A stretch of 64,000 nucleotides of DNA. Origin: Agapanthus africanus (taxonomy: Eukaryota > Streptophyta > Magnoliopsida > Asparagales > Amaryllidaceae). A model generated the notes under the pieces. It was not told the origin of the DNA. It made no database searches and saw only the letters and a program-made list of their open reading frames with translations. This document shows positions 33,170-46,681 of this stretch, piece after piece (the stretch's first letter is position 1; each line of letters begins with the position of its first letter). The DNA is taken from assembly GCA_030015575.1 (NCBI GenBank), contig CM057337.1, positions 290,680,044-290,744,043 on the forward strand, written 5' to 3'. Position numbers and translations under genes: made by a program.

Positions 33170-36100
33170 GTTGACGCATCAGGACGCACAGGCGTCCAAC
33201 GCGGTGGTCTCAGGTACCTTATCTGTATGTTCTGCTGATGCACACGTATTATTCGATCCCGGATCCACGCACTCGTACGTTTCCATGCATTTTGTGCCGA
33301 GCTTGGGTAGAGAGTCTGGGTTGCTTGATCAGCCGCTTGTTGTGACCACTCCAGTGGGAGAGTCATTTGTTGCTAGGCACGTATTCCGATCCTGTGTTGT
33401 CCGTATTGGCGAGAGAGATTTTCCTGTCGACTTGATCCTTCTAGACATGTTGGACTTCGATGTTCTTTTGGGCATGGATTGGTTGGCCACGTGCTATGCG
33501 TCGGTGGACTGCCGTGAGAAAACAGTGAGATTTTGTTTTCCCGGCGAGTCGGCTTTTGTTGTGCAGGGGGACCGTGGTGCCACCCCTCACAGATTGATTT
33601 CTTCTCTTCACGCTGGGCAGCTTTTGAAGAAGGGATGTCAGGGATTTCTAGCCTATGTTTGCGATACTGGAGCCACAGATATTCCATTGGACCAGGTTCC
33701 GATTGCATGTGAGTTCCCTGACGTATTCCCTGACGAGCTCCCTAGGCTACCGCCTGAGCGTGAAGTTGTGTTCTGTATTGATTTGATTCCCGGCACGGGG
33801 CCTATTTCTATACCGCCTTATCGGATGGCCCCGGCGGAGCTTAGTGAGTTGAAGAGTCAGTTGCAAGATTTGTTGGACAAGGGACTTATTCGACCCAGTG
33901 TTTCTCCTTGGGGTGCACCGGTCCTGTTTGTTAAGAAGAAGGACGGCAGTTTGCGTCTGTGTATCGACTACCGGCAGCTGAACCGGGTGACCGTGCGGAA
34001 CAGATATCCGTTGCCACGCATCGACGACTTGTTCGACCAGCTTCAGGGGGCAGGGTATTTTTTGAGGATCGATTTGCGGTCGGGCTATCATCAGCTGCGA
34101 GTTCGACAGGAGGACATTCCGAAGACAGCCTTCCGTACGTGTTATGGCCATTATGAGTTTTGGGTGATGTCGTTCGGACTCACCAACGCGCCAGCAGCCT
34201 TCATGGACTTGATGAACCGTATATTCAGGCCATATCTCGATTTGTTCATCACTGTATTCATTGACGATATATTGGTGTATTCTCGGAGCAGAGAGGAGCA
34301 CGAGCAGCACCTGCGGATCACACTGCAGACCTTGAGGGAGCACCAGATTTATGCAAAATTCTCCAAGTGCGCGTTCTCGTTGGACAGCGTGGACTTCTTG
34401 GGTCACGTGATTACACGGGATGGTATATGTGTAGACCCGAGGAAGGTCGAGGCCGTTCGGAGTTGGCCCAGACCTACATCCGTTACTGAGATACGCAGCT
34501 TTCTAGGACTGGCCGGCTACTACCGGCGATTTGTACAGGATTTCTCCCGTATTGCTGCACCCTTGACCGGATTGACCCGGAAGGGAGTTCCTTTCTTTTG
34601 GACGGAGGAGTGCGAGCGCAGCTTCCAGCAGCTACGGACTTGCTTGACTACGGCGCCAGTATTATCATTGCCTTCAGGATCGGGCGGATTTGTCGTCTAT
34701 TGTGACGCTTCACGAGTGGGGATAGGATGCACACTGATGCAGCACGGCAGGGTGATCGCTTATGCTTCCCGGCAATTGAAGAAACATGAACAGAACTACC
34801 CCACTCATGATTTGGAGATGGCTGCAGTGGTCTTTGCACTTAAGATCTGGCGACATTACCTCTACGGCGAGTCGTGCCAGATATTCATTGATCACAAGAG
34901 CCTCAAGTATATATTTCAGCTGCGAGACCTGAATCTCCGACAGCGCCACTGGATGGAACTGGTGAAAGACTACGACTGCGAGATCTTATATCATCCGGGC
35001 AAGGCTAACGTAGTGGCAGATGCTTTGAGTAGGAGGCCCGAGGGTAGTCTAGCGTGTTTGAGTACAGTACAGAGGCAGTTGTCGGCAGATTGGCAGATAT
35101 TATGCGACAGCCGAGTGCAGTTCGAGTTCACACAGATCGGGGGACAGCTTGCGCACGTTCGTGCACGCCCACAGTTGCTTGACCTTATATATGAGGCACA
35201 GCATAGGGATGATCGTTGCTCTGAGATCATGGCACAGATTGGACAGGGCAGATTCTCCGAGTTCGTGATTGATGATCAGGGGATATTACGATTTAGGTCT
35301 AGGCTGTGCGTACCAGATGCTGAGGGATTGTGGCGCGGTATTCTTTAGGAGGCACATCGGTCGGTGTACAGTGTCCACCCCGGTTCCACCAAGATGTACC
35401 ACGATATGAGAGAGACCTACTGGTGGGACGGAATGAAGAGAGACATTGCGGAGTTCGTATCGAGATGCCTGACTTGTCAGCAAGTCAAGGTCGAGCATTA
35501 GAGGCCCGCAGGAGAGCTACAACCGTTACCCATTCCGGAGTGGAAATGGGAAGAGATTTCGATGGATTTCGTTGTGGGTTTACCCAGGACTGGGCGGGGG
35601 TATGACTCCATTTGGGTGATCGTAGATCGTTTGACGAAAGCGGCTCACTTCTTGCTGGTGAAGATGACTTTCGGGTTTGCGCAGTACGCCCAGATTTATA
35701 TCGACGAGATTGTATGACTACATGGGGTTCCGACGTGTATTGTGTCCGACCGAGGCACCCAGTTTACCAGCAGACTATGGCAGAGGCTTCAGGAGGCTTT
35801 GGGCACTCGTTTGAGTTCCAGCACGGCATTTCATCCGCAAACCGACGGACAGTCAGAGCGGACCATTCAGACTCTCGAGGACATGCTCCGAGCGTGCGTG
35901 TTAGACTTTGGTGGTAGCTGGGATCATCACTTACCCCTGATAGAGTTCTCCTACAACAATAGCTTCCAGGACACTATTCAGATGGCACCTTTCGAGGCTT
36001 TGTGTGGGAGGAGATGTAGATCGCCCATCTGTTGGACAGAGCTGAGCGAGAGCAGTATTTTGGGGCCACAGATCGTACAGGAGACGACCGAGAAGATTCA

Positions 36101-36623
36101 GCTGATTCGAGACAGGATGAGGACAGCTCAGAGTAGGCAGAAATCGTATGCTGACAGACGCCGCCGCAGGTTAGAGTTCGCAGTTGGCGATCACGTTTTT
36201 CTGAGGGTCTCTCCAATGAAGGGAGTGATGAGATTTGGACGAAAGGGGAAGCTCAGCCCCAGATTCATAGGTCCTTTCGAGAACCTCGAGCGAGTAGGCG
36301 CAGTCGCATATCGTTTGGCTCTTCCACCCAGTCTTTCTGATGTTCATCCAGTCTTCCACGTATCGATGCTACGCAGATATCTTCATGACCCTTCCCACAC
36401 GATCCATCATCAGACAGTTCAGCTTGAGCCCGATCTTTCGTTCACCGTGCAGCCAGTTGAGATATTGGATCGGCAGGTGAAGAAACTTCGATCTAGGGTC
36501 CTGCCGTCGGTGAAGGTTCTTTGGCGCAGCCCGAATGATGAGGAGATCACTTGGGAGGCCGAGGGGGAGATGCGGAAGAAATTCCCTCAACTATTTGAAG
36601 GTACGCGTAGTTATATATTTTAA
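33170..36623 (+). pseudogene. Pol region of chromovirus G
   Basis: The aspartic protease has a DPGSTHS motif near 33256. Reverse transcriptase spans about 33850-34420 with LCIDYRQLN and the FIDD active site near 34257. RNase H spans about 34680-35035, ending at ADALSRR. Integrase spans about 35350-36260, with a zinc-finger segment first and then SDRGTQF and [10 protein letters not shown] blocks. The tail at about 36440-36600 ([15 protein letters not shown]) is a chromodomain-like segment that in this lineage directs insertion to heterochromatin. The fragment order is that of Ty3/Gypsy. The region is broken with a few breaks and is treated as a fossil. Confidence 0.9.
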
Positions 36624-36640
36624 ATTCGGGGACGAATTTT

Positions 36641-36656
36641 CTTAAGGAGCGGAGAC
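36641..36656 (+). other. Polypurine tract of G
   Basis: CTTAAGGAGCGGAGAC directly precedes the 3' LTR start and follows GGGGACGAATTTT, a typical Del/Tekay arrangement. Confidence 0.85.
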
Positions 36657-38792
36657 TGTAACACCTGAGTTTAGGGTTAGTGGTAATCGTGTGTTAGTGT
36701 GGAGTTTTTGGTAAAAAGTATACCAAAATGGGTTTCTAGTAATTTATCTGGTTTTATAGTTATTTTTGTAGGAATTTATCTCGATCGCACACACTTGTGC
36801 ACGATAGCTAGGGTTAGGTTTAGAGTGACCTAGTTTGGGTATGCATGGTGGGTTAACCATGTTTAGCCCACCGTGGTAGGATTAGGGCCTTGCTTAAGAT
36901 AATTGGGTGGATTTGTGAGCAAATTAGTTTAACTAGGGTGGTTGGCTTTGACCAAGGGTGCTTAGGAGGGTTTAAGGTTGACTTGCTAGAGAGAGAGAGA
37001 GATGTGATGGTTGCCATGATGGGTTAAGGTTGTGTCACACCAAACCTTTTTGAATGTATCTTCTCACTCAAATCCCTCTCACTCACACTCAATTTCAGCC
37101 CCTAAAAACATCAGATCAGCCACCAAAACCACCCCATCAGCCCAACCTCAATCCATTCCAGCACACTATCAGCCCCCCCAACCCATCACTTTAACATCAG
37201 CTTCAGCTTTTGAATTCTTTCAGAACTTCAGCAACATCATCTTGCAACAGCCCACTTCTTAAACAACACACACACCCTCACACCCTCAGCTTCCAATACA
37301 ACATCATAACATCAGATTCAGTCCCTTTTCTTCAGCACTGCAACGGCAGCAGCTAATTTCAACAAGCAGTGAGGCAGATCAGCTCCTCTTGGTTGGAATT
37401 TCAGCTCTTAGGACAGTAGGAGCATCACTCCAGCAGCACACCACTCCCTCCTTCTTCTTTCCTCCTTCAACTAGGATCTGTAGAGGTATAATTCCCCTAA
37501 CCCAACTTCTCTCTGCTCATGTTATGGCTTGGTGTAGTTTAGTGTGTATATTTGGTAGTTTAGTGCTAGTTGTAGAGATTTGGCGTGGAATTTAGTCAAG
37601 TAATGGCTTTAATGGTTAGCGTAACCTTAGTAAGTGCTGTTTAGGCTAGTGGAACCAAGATTTATCCCAGATTTCATCAGAATAACCAATTTGCCTGACT
37701 TGGCGTAAATTAGCGATTTTAGGGACTTTTGAGCCTCTGTGGGATCTGCTGTTGACCCAAACATTAAATCATAAAATTGGGAAAACTGTAGCACAGTGAC
37801 CTTAGCAGAGACACACACACAGAGCATGGGGACCCACCTCCAAAATGAGGCCGGCGGTTTATTCCTTCTGGCAGCAAATTACGGCCAGAATAGGGGATAT
37901 GGTGTTGGGTTTTTGTCTGTAGGGTTATTATGGGTAGTATAGGATTTTGGTATCTGTAACTTTTGCTGTTTGGTCCAGAGGCAAAATCTGGAGCTATAAA
38001 CGCATTTTCGATGTTTTTAACCTTGTGCGACATGCGCGTGATCCGCGTGGTTCTGTGGCGCGCTGCGCGCCACAGCGCGTCGAAGTTGGTTCTGGTGAGT
38101 TCACACGCGTCGCGACGTGTCGTATGCACACGCATTTAGTTTCACGAACGCGTATCCTTTTTGCGATAATTTTACGATTTTGGTGATTCTTGTGGTTTGG
38201 TGTTAGGTAATGTTAATAATAGTTAGACTAGCCTAATTAGGAATGGTTAGGACCAAGTTAGCCTAGGAAACCCCAGATTACACAAAAATACCCTAAGTTT
38301 TCTATTGGTACAAAACTTGGCGTTTTTGAGCAAAACATAGCTTTTTGAGATCTGCTGCTACCCTTGTAGGTTCAGAATAAAATTGAGTGGACCATAGCCT
38401 ACTGGTGACACCCTGACCCAACCACCAGAGCCCGACCCTACCACCTTCAACCCAGGCCGCCAGAAAATTCATTCTGGCCGCAAATTGCGGCCAGACTAGG
38501 GAGTTAGGTCCTAGGGTTTTTTCTTCAGGTGTCTGCTACATTTTATAGGTCTCTGGTATATATATTTTTGTAATATCCTTACCTGGGTAAAATCTAGGGT
38601 AGTATATTGTTTTCTGGCGTTTTCGGTTTGCGCGATACGCGCGATACGCGAGTGGTTCTGTGATTCGGCGTATCGCGACATATCGGGTTAAGCGTTAGGC
38701 ACACAAACGCACATCAATTCGCGACACGAGTTCTCGTTTTGTTTTATCACGTATGCGAGATTTTGATATTATTTGGATTCTTATGTAAATAC
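36657..38792 (+). repeat. 3' LTR of G, left part
   Basis: It matches 27339-29465 of the 5' LTR and stops at the D insertion. AATAC at 38788-38792 is the left copy of the D target duplication. Confidence 0.93.
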
Positions 38793-40688
38793 TGTAAGTC
38801 GATGTAGTACACCCCAGTACTTGTGGGGAGGCGGAATTTTCAAAATCGATCAAGTTTAAAGAACGAACATCGACTAACCGCTTAAATCGAAGCTAAACAA
38901 CTAATAACCGAACACATAGCTATACTAAACTATTGTGTTAAGGGATTATACCTATCGATACTAGTCCTTCGTCTTTACGATCTCCTTGTTCTCCTCGGCC
39001 TTCTCTAGGTAGTAGACGATCCACCCGAGAGCAAAACTCCAAGCTAAACCTCTAACTTGAGGTAACTAATCAACTTTGATTGCTAATCAAAGATGAAAGG
39101 ATGATATAGAGTGATGGTTATGGATTGTTTAGTCTAACTAATCCTTTGATCTCAACTCATGAGGTGTAAGGATTAGGGTTTGAAGATGAGAGCTTGAGGA
39201 GAGAGAATGTGAGATATGATAATGATATGAGAGAGAGTCTATCATAATATATTATGAAGCATTTTCTAATAATGAGAAAAGAATAAAGAGTGATGATAAA
39301 TCATGCTTCATAAAATATCTAGTGGTGATTCATTAGCATGAGTCATTAAGCAATAAATGTGCATTAATGAAATGAATGAATCACCACCATGACTCACAAC
39401 CTCATTTAATGAATATGACACATAACCCTCCTTAGTCACCATCTTCTAGAAGCTTCTCGAACAATTACGAGAACGCCCTCCGATCCGTAAAAATACGGAA
39501 AAACTTTAGACTGTAAAAATCCAATAACCGGATACCAGTAACTGGCTTAAACCAAAGCCGACTGGTAAAAACTGTCCGAAAGTCGTACGCGCGTAAACGC
39601 ACGTATGCGTCCGAACCCTTTGTCGCAAAACCATGCAACCTCTATATCGTTTCGCCTGAAGTAGGAAACTCTCTGTGTGGGACTCTAGAGACTCGACTAC
39701 TACGCTGGCAGTGGGTTTAACCACAGACCGCAAGCGGCACTAGCTGTACGTAACGGTCCCCAGGTAGTTGTCGATAAGAAGGCCGATGAGAAAACCCATC
39801 CGAACTCCTACTGAGTCTGATGTGACAATCTCCATACAGTCCGGTCCGTTCGTCCAAGACTATCGCATATCGGGCCTAGGGGGGGCGGCAAGCGTCAGTC
39901 CCCTAATAGCGGTATAAGTCGTGTCGGAGTGAAGCCCATTACACCCTGAGAAACTACTGGAACCTACCAGCAAATCTCGCTTGCCCTGGCCAGGGACTTT
40001 GCGTAATGGCTCTCTGACACAGCACGATATCTACTCCCAATACCGGGAGGGACGAATCCTGTCTAACCGCCACTGCCTCCAAGTGCTCGGGACTGCACCC
40101 AACTGCTACCTGTTTGCATGACTCCTTTGAGCCGTGGTAGGGTAGAAATCTAAGAACAGTGGGACACACTCGAGGCGAAGTAGCAGTGTCAAGTCTGCGG
40201 ACTACGCTGTACTCATGTCACCTGGGAACTGCTCACTGACGACTGGTATCAAACCAACCAACAGTTCCCCGTGAGTCCTGTCCGGTATACCCATAACCTA
40301 ACGAGCACCTGTATACTATCTCCAGTACGATGTACTGACGGCTGTGGGACAGACCATCTCCCCAACTGGGATGAGAAGCGTACACACCAATCTACTCCGG
40401 AGTATCGATGCTCAGTCTCGATAATCCAACGACCAGGGACCTGAATAAGGATGTGCTTGTAGACTACCCAGCCCCCACTAGTGTGACTGCCATCACAACG
40501 CTGGTAGACAAGCAAGATCCTAAGAGCTCTATCAATACGTACACTAACATATTAAGATAGAAAAACCAAGTAGCATACTACCATGTTTAGCAAGACTGTT
40601 ATATACATGTGAATATCCCAAGCTTCCATTAAGTAATATACAAGCTAGTATGATACAGTAATGGCCTTCTAGGGCATAAACACTAACA
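38793..40688 (-). repeat. 3' LTR of D
   Basis: It begins TGTAAGTCG and ends CACTAACA. The shared LTR core is at about 39650-40545, with GGGAACTG (40224-40231) pairing CAGTTCCC (40262-40269) and a CCGCAAGCGG palindrome near 39728. No gene is supported. Confidence 0.95.
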
Positions 40689-40702
40689 ATCTCCCACTTG
40701 CA
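40689..40702 (-). other. Polypurine tract of D
   Basis: AAGTGGGAGAT on the minus strand adjoins the LTR, immediately after the end of the coding region. Confidence 0.88.
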
Positions 40703-43700
40703 CTAGGGCCATGTACTGGCATATCGTAGACCAATGATCTCGAGCAGCCTCTCGAACTGAATCTGAGGAAGGGCCTTCGTGAATGGATCAGCAATGTTCT
40801 CTTCTGAAGCAACTCTCCGAACCTCGATCTCCTGACGATCAATGATCTCCTGACGATCAATGATCTCCCTGATCAGGTGATACCGCCTCAAGATGTGTCT
40901 GGACTTCTGATGGGACCTTGGTTCCTTCGCTAAAGCTATAGCTCCGTTGTTGTCGCAATACAGAGGTATTGGATCAACTATGGTAGGAACAACCTGAAGT
41001 TCTGTTAGGAACTTCTTCATCCAGACTGCTTCTTTTGCGGCATCGCAAGCTGCTATATACTCCGCTTCCATCGTCGAGTCAGCAACGGTGTCCTGCTTGG
41101 AGCTCTTCCAGCACACCGCCCCTCCATTGACGGTAAAGACATAACCCGACATGGACTTGGAATCGTCCTTATCACTTTGGAAGACGGAATCAGCAAAGGC
41201 CTCCAACCTGAGGTCTTTTCCGCCGTAAACCAAGAACATCTCCTTAGTCCTCCTCAGGTACTTGAGAATGTTCTTCACTGCTATCCAGTGTTTCTCCCCT
41301 GGGTCTGACTGATACCGGCTTACCACGCTCAGTGCGTAAGCTACATCTGGTCTGGTACACAACATCACATACATTATAGAGCCTACCGCAGAAGCGTAGG
41401 GTATAATAGACATGCGTTCCCTTTCCAAATCAGTCTTGGGAGACATCTCTTTGGAGAGGGTGATTCCGTGACAAGCCGGTAGATTACCGCGCTTAGAATC
41501 TTCCATACTGAATCTTTTCAGTACAGTGTCGATATACCTGGACTGTGAAAGTCCCAACATCCTTTTGGATCTATCACGATAGATCCGGATCCCCAGAATG
41601 TAAGAGGCATCACCCAGGTCTTTCATGGAGAACCTGTGTGACAAGAATCCTTTGACAGATTGTAGCATAGGAATGTCATTTCCTATCAATAGAATGTCAT
41701 CCACGTACAAGACGAGGAATACGACACTTCTGGCCACAACTTTACTATATATGCACGGTTCATCTGGATTTTTGATAAAGTCATATTCTTTGACTGTCTC
41801 ATCAAAACAGATGTTCCAACTCCGCGATGCCTGCTTTAGTCCATAAATAGACTTAAGCAGCTTGCATACTTTCCCGCTGCTCCCACTCTGATTGAAACCC
41901 TCTGGCTGATCCATATAGACGCTCTCTTCTAAATTTCCATTCAGAAAAGCCGTCTTTACGTCCATCTGCCAGATTTCATAATCATGGAAGGCAGCAATAG
42001 CAAGAAGGACCCGAATGGATTTGAGCATAGCCACTGGAGAAAAAGTTTCGTCATAGTCCAAACCAGGTCTTTGACGAAAACCCTTTGCAACAAGTCTAGC
42101 CTTATAGGTTTCCACCTGTCCATCTACACCAATCTTTTTCTTGAAGATCCATTTGCATCCTATGGGTTTTACCCCATCTGGAGCAAAGTCCAAAGTCCAT
42201 ACTTTGTTGGTGTACATAGACTCCATCTCGGTCCGCATTGCATCTAGCCATCGTACCGAGTCGCCGCTCTGGATGGCCTGCCGGAAGTCAGTAGGTTCAT
42301 CATCATCTATGATGCAATCCTCTCTATCCCTATCTATGAGAAAACCGTAGTATCTCTCAGGCGGATGAGACGGCCTACTACTCCTGCAGAGGGGTGCGGG
42401 AATGTTCTGTTCTTCTTGAACCTCTGGTTCTACCAAACTTTCAGTAGCAGTTTGTGGTTCTGGAATTTCTTCCAGTTCTATTTCGCTCCCACTCTTCTGA
42501 TTTTCCAAAAATTCAGTTTCTAAGAAGCGGGCATGACGAGAAACAAAAACCTTTTGTTCCTCTGCGTAATAGAAATAATATCCCATAGAGTTCTTTGGAT
42601 ATCCCACAAACTTACACTCTACTGAGCGTGCCTCGAGCTTGTCCACATGCTGCTTTTTAACAAAAGCTGGACATCCCCATGTCTTCAGGTACTGAAGACA
42701 GGGTTTCTTCCCACTCCATATTTGATATGGTGTGGTAGGCACAGTTTTGGTTGGAACTTTGTTCAAAAGATATGCCGCCGATTCTAGCGCATAGCCCCAG
42801 AAAGATCGCGGTAACTCAGCATTACTCATCATGGATCGTACCATATCCAATAGGGTTCGATTCCGTCTCTCCGATACACCGTTATGCTATGGAGTGTATG
42901 GAGGAGTAAGTTGAGAGAGAATTCCTTTCTCTTTTAGGTAACCTAGGAACTCGGCACTTAAGTATTCTCCACCTCGATCAGATCTTAGTGTCTTAATACT
43001 TTTGCCTGTTTGGTTTTCCACTTCACTCTTGTATTCCTTGAATTTCTCAAAGGCCTCGGATTTATGCTTCATTAAGAAAACATGTCCATACCTAGAGAAA
43101 TCATCTGTAAAAGTAATGAAGTAGGAATAACCACCTCTTGCATGTGTAGACATTGGACCACATACATCACTGTGTATGAGTCCTAAGAGCTTGCTCGCTC
43201 TTACTCCTTGTCCAGTAAATGGAGTCTTTGTCATCTTTCCTCTGAGACAGGATTGACAAGTGTCATAAGATTGATATTCGAACGTGTCTAAATATCCTTC
43301 TCTATGCAACTTAGTCAACCTTCTCTCATTGATGTGACCCAGTCTACAATGCCATAAGAAAGCTTTATTTAAATCTGGAGACTTTCTTTTTAGTGTGTTC
43401 TGGACATTGAAAATTTGGAGTTGGTTTAGAACATATATGCCGTTATTTAGAGTACCGGACCCAATCAAACCATGATTAAGGTGGATGTTAACAACATCTC
43501 TTACAAACGTGAAATCATAGCCTTTATTTGACAACAAGGAAACTGATATGATATTACACGTTAAGCTTGGTACAAAATAACAGTTATGCAAAACCAAAAT
43601 ATGTCCACTCGTCAATCCTAGGTGATAATCCCCGACGGACGCAGCTCCCACGCTAGCTCCGTTAGCAACCCTGAGGATCATATCACCTTCCTTCAGCACC

Positions 43701-44662
43701 CTACGGTTTCTCAGTGCCTGCAATGAATTGCAAATATGAGATCCTGATCCGGTATCCAATACCCAGGAAGTAGAGTTGATTGACAGACAATTCTCAATTA
43801 CAAACACACCTGAAGTCGAAGCCACAGCTTGCTTCGGTTTCTGGTTCTTGGCGTTCCACGCCTTGCAATCCTTCTTCCAGTGCCCTTTCCTGTGACAGTG
43901 GAAGCACTCATCCTGGCCAACTACCGGTGCTGCAAGCTTTTTCTTTCCCTTCTTTCCCACCTTACTAACACCTCCTCTAGGTTTGGGTGCGGCCTTCTTC
44001 TTCCTTCCTTTGGCCCTAGCCTTGGACCCTGAAGAAGATGAACCGCCAACAAACATAGTGGGTGTTTCCCTTACCTTCTGTAAGGTGCCCTCTGCACTCC
44101 TTAACATGTTCAGGAGTTCCGCAAGTTCAACTTCTTTTCCTTGAAGGTTGAAGTTGAGGATAAACTGGGCGTAGGTGGGAGGAAGGGACTGGAGAATAAG
44201 GTCTGTATAGAGCTCATTATCCAAAGTCGTCCCAAGGTCTGCGAGCTCCTCAATATAGCCGATCATCTGTAGGACATGTTCACCTACCGATGACCCGACA
44301 GCCAACCTCGCTCGAAATAATTTCTTCGAGGTCTCGTATCTAGCAATACGAGATTGCTCTCCATAAAGTTCCTTTGTATGGAGAAATATGCCATCTAGAG
44401 ACATATCCTCGTGCCTCCTCTGATGTTCGTTGTTCATAGAGGCAAGCACGATGCACTTGGCTCTCGCGCAATCTAAATCCCAGGTTTTGCGGATTTCCTT
44501 ATCCGCATTGCTGGATTTAGGACCAAGGACAGCAGGTGCCGTAGCGGTGAGGACGTACCCCAGTTTGTCATAGGTCAAGGCCATTTTGACATTCCGCAGC
44601 CAATCTTTATAGTTTGGCCCAGTCAGTATATTCTTTTCTAAAAGTAACTTAAGTCCAGTCAT
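40703..44662 (-). pseudogene. Copia gag-pol region of D
   Basis: The likely start is the ATG at 44662 (MTGLKLLLEKNILTGPNY), a standard Copia gag beginning placed just after the CAG acceptor-like site. Gag runs to about 43860 with a CX2CX4HX4C knuckle at 43866-43907 and a lysine-rich stretch before it. The protease DTGSGS block is near 43755. The integrase zinc-binding and core segments are at about 42740-43370 (RLGH, HSDVCGP, SDRGGE). Reverse transcriptase is at about 41640-42330 with DVKTAFLNG and YVDD. RNase H is at about 40880-41240. It is the best preserved polyprotein here, with about one break, and serves as the reference for reading A, B and C. Confidence 0.93.
40828..40870 (-). repeat. 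In-frame 21-bp tandem repeat in the D RNase H tail
   Basis: GATCTCCTGACGATCAAT occurs twice in a row, followed by a partial third start. The encoded segment IIDRQEI is doubled relative to B. The repeat keeps the reading frame. Confidence 0.8.
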
Positions 44663-44673
44663 TTTCAGGGTCG

Positions 44674-44702
44674 CTGCAATTAGGAGAGAGAGAAGAAAAC
44701 AC
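44674..44702 (-). promoter_or_regulatory. Polypyrimidine tract, CTAAT and CAG before gag (D)
   Basis: On the minus strand TTCTTCTCTCTCTCC is followed by TAATTGCAG, 11 bases before the gag ATG. It is nearly identical to B and pairs with a donor-like GT at 46840-46839. Confidence 0.5.
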
Positions 44703-45168
44703 TTTAGCATGATGCTCTTGCAAGTTTAGAGTGGTTTTTAGTTTATCCAAACTGGATGGCTCCCACTGTTTTTCGAATCCTTCCTCAAACCATAAAAGAA
44801 GAATTAGCCAGGACTATTCTCACCGTACAATACTTGCTTAACCGTTCAGCCAGGCCAGTGTCGATACTTCGAGGGAGGTTTTCCAACGCTTTCGCGAAGT
44901 TCCTTAATTAAATAACCTCTTTTCTCTGGGGGCGTAACCCCGCTGACACCTTTCTGGACACCTACTAGGTTTATAGCATTGATCGTTAAGTGACGAATAT
45001 CCTGATAAGTAGCATATACTCACAGTAGGATCGGGATCCAAATATCATCGTATGATAATGTTGAAGGAATCCTACCAACATTCATCAAACTCCAAATGGT
45101 ATGCATCTCTTTGCAAATTTCAGTTTCTTTAGAAATTCCCGATATAAGTTTTTGCCCCATGCTCTTAT

Positions 45169-45363
45169 GACCTTGACGAAAGCCAACAAATCATAAGTCA
45201 CATGTCAAGTTCTGCCCATCATTATCTTGTTAATTTGAACCTACCCGTATATACCCTTGACGAAAGCCAACAAGGTAATGCGACTGTCCCAAACCAACAC
45301 ATCTATCTATGTAACAAATGAATACCCCAGCAGCTACCAAACACTATGTCTTGACGAAAGCCA
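45169..45363 (-). repeat. Three spaced leader hairpins (D)
   Basis: The copies lie at about 45169-45184, 45253-45268 and 45349-45362, all with CTTGACGAAAGCC on the window strand. In the sense direction GGCTTT-CGTC-AAGGTC pairs using wobbles. The loop CGTC is the same as in B. Confidence 0.75.
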
Positions 45364-46184
45364 ACAAACATAGCTTGAATACTACTGACTATCCATAAGA
45401 AATGACGGAGGGCTACGACTGGTTTTGGCGAAACCGTGAACGTAGTGAACTTGATATAATCGAAGGAACCTTGATAGCTTTTAAAAGGAGTGGTTAAGTC
45501 TCCGCATTTAAAAATATCTGTTTTTATAAATAACCGAGTGGTTTCTTTTAAATTGTTCCAACGATTTAAACTTGGTTTATTTTCTTTGCATTACAGATAA
45601 TGCGTCCCATCATTAACCTATCATTGCAGAAAACAACGAAAATACAACGTCCTCTTATGCCATCCGCATTCGCTACGGGGTCCCGTCATCACCCGTTAGG
45701 TTACTTAACTAACGACAGAGCGGGGGCTGGGCTAGCGCGGGTGTAAAACATAAGTGACGTCTAAATAGCTACAATATATATAGATATTTTACATTCGTCT
45801 GACGCAATGATATTCATTCCAGAACACAGATAAACAATATTGGATTTGCAAGCAATCTGTATTTCTTTTGAGCCTGCAAGAAAAGACAGATTACACAGTT
45901 GTGATGAATAGCCGTTACCCCACCCTCGACCCCTACGGGTACGGCAAACTACCCACCCGGCAGTTTGTGTACCCCACCTTGGGTCAGTCCTAGGAGCAAA
46001 AACAGTAAAATGAAATAATACAACGGTGGCTACAACCGCAACCTGGAAGTGCCCCGCAAAAATAATATTACAACAATTTACATTTACAACAAATGAATTA
46101 AACAATAACCCATTGCAAACCCCGGCTATACACCACAACAGTCCAATACAGTTTATATGCACAAACAGATATAACCATTTCAGA

Positions 46185-46243
46185 AATGTGCAACCCCCTG
46201 CCAACCGACATACTAGCAGTTAGGGGAGGTTTACGAACACATT
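46185..46243 (-). other. Two-storey covarying leader hairpin (D)
   Basis: The outer arms are AATGTG (46185-46190) and CACATT (46238-46243). The inner arms CCCCT/AGGGG and AAC/GTT enclose a loop containing ACATACTAG, close to the ACATATAG loop of A1. Confidence 0.6.
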
Positions 46244-46426
46244 AAACAATCACAGATATAATCCATATGCAAATACTGTACAATTTCGATCGAATAAACA
46301 ACATCAATATTGCTCCAAAATCTGCTCTGTTAAACAGTAACCTGAGCAATAATTAAACATTCCAGAAAACCCCAAACACCAGAGGGGACCCACACATGAA
46401 AGATGAGCCCATGAGTCGGCCAAAGC

Positions 46427-46473
46427 GCCGCGGAAGGGCGGCGGATCCCACCGATCCGCCGCGCTTCCGCGGC
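46427..46473 (-). other. GC-rich leader hairpin (D)
   Basis: Arms of 21 bp pair with one mismatch around CCACC; the arm begins GCCGCGGAAG and ends CTTCCGCGGC. It lies about 195-245 nt after the primer site. Confidence 0.8.
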
Positions 46474-46668
46474 CGAGTTGCCGAGTCATGGGTTCAAATT
46501 TCATGGGTGTTCTCCTGGACTCATTTCATGCTTTCTGAACACACCTGAAAAATTTTTGGACTTCATTTTAAGTTCGACAGAAACTTGAAACTTTTAGGGT
46601 TTTCCGGCTTCGTTTTTCCGTTCGAAATTCGTACAAATTTGCAATCAAGTTATTTAGTGTTTAGCGAG

Positions 46669-46680
46669 GCTCTGATACCA
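46669..46680 (-). other. Primer binding site of D
   Basis: On the minus strand this reads TGGTATCAGAGC, one base from the LTR end, complementary to initiator-Met tRNA. Confidence 0.92.
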
Positions 46681-46681
46681 C

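Larger units (their letters stand above)
44703..46668 (-). other. Leader of D (non-coding, about 2 kb)
   Basis: In the sense direction it holds a GC-rich hairpin (46427-46473), the two-storey hairpin (46185-46243), a conserved block near 45900-46060, the CGTTAG hairpin (45694-45714) and the trio of small hairpins (45169-45363). A 147-codon open frame at 45761-46204 has no family resemblance and overlaps the conserved RNA features, so I do not call it. Confidence 0.8.

Noticed and set aside
45761-46204. A 147-codon open frame in the D leader
   Set aside because: It overlaps conserved RNA features, has no counterpart in the leaders of B or C, and resembles no known family.
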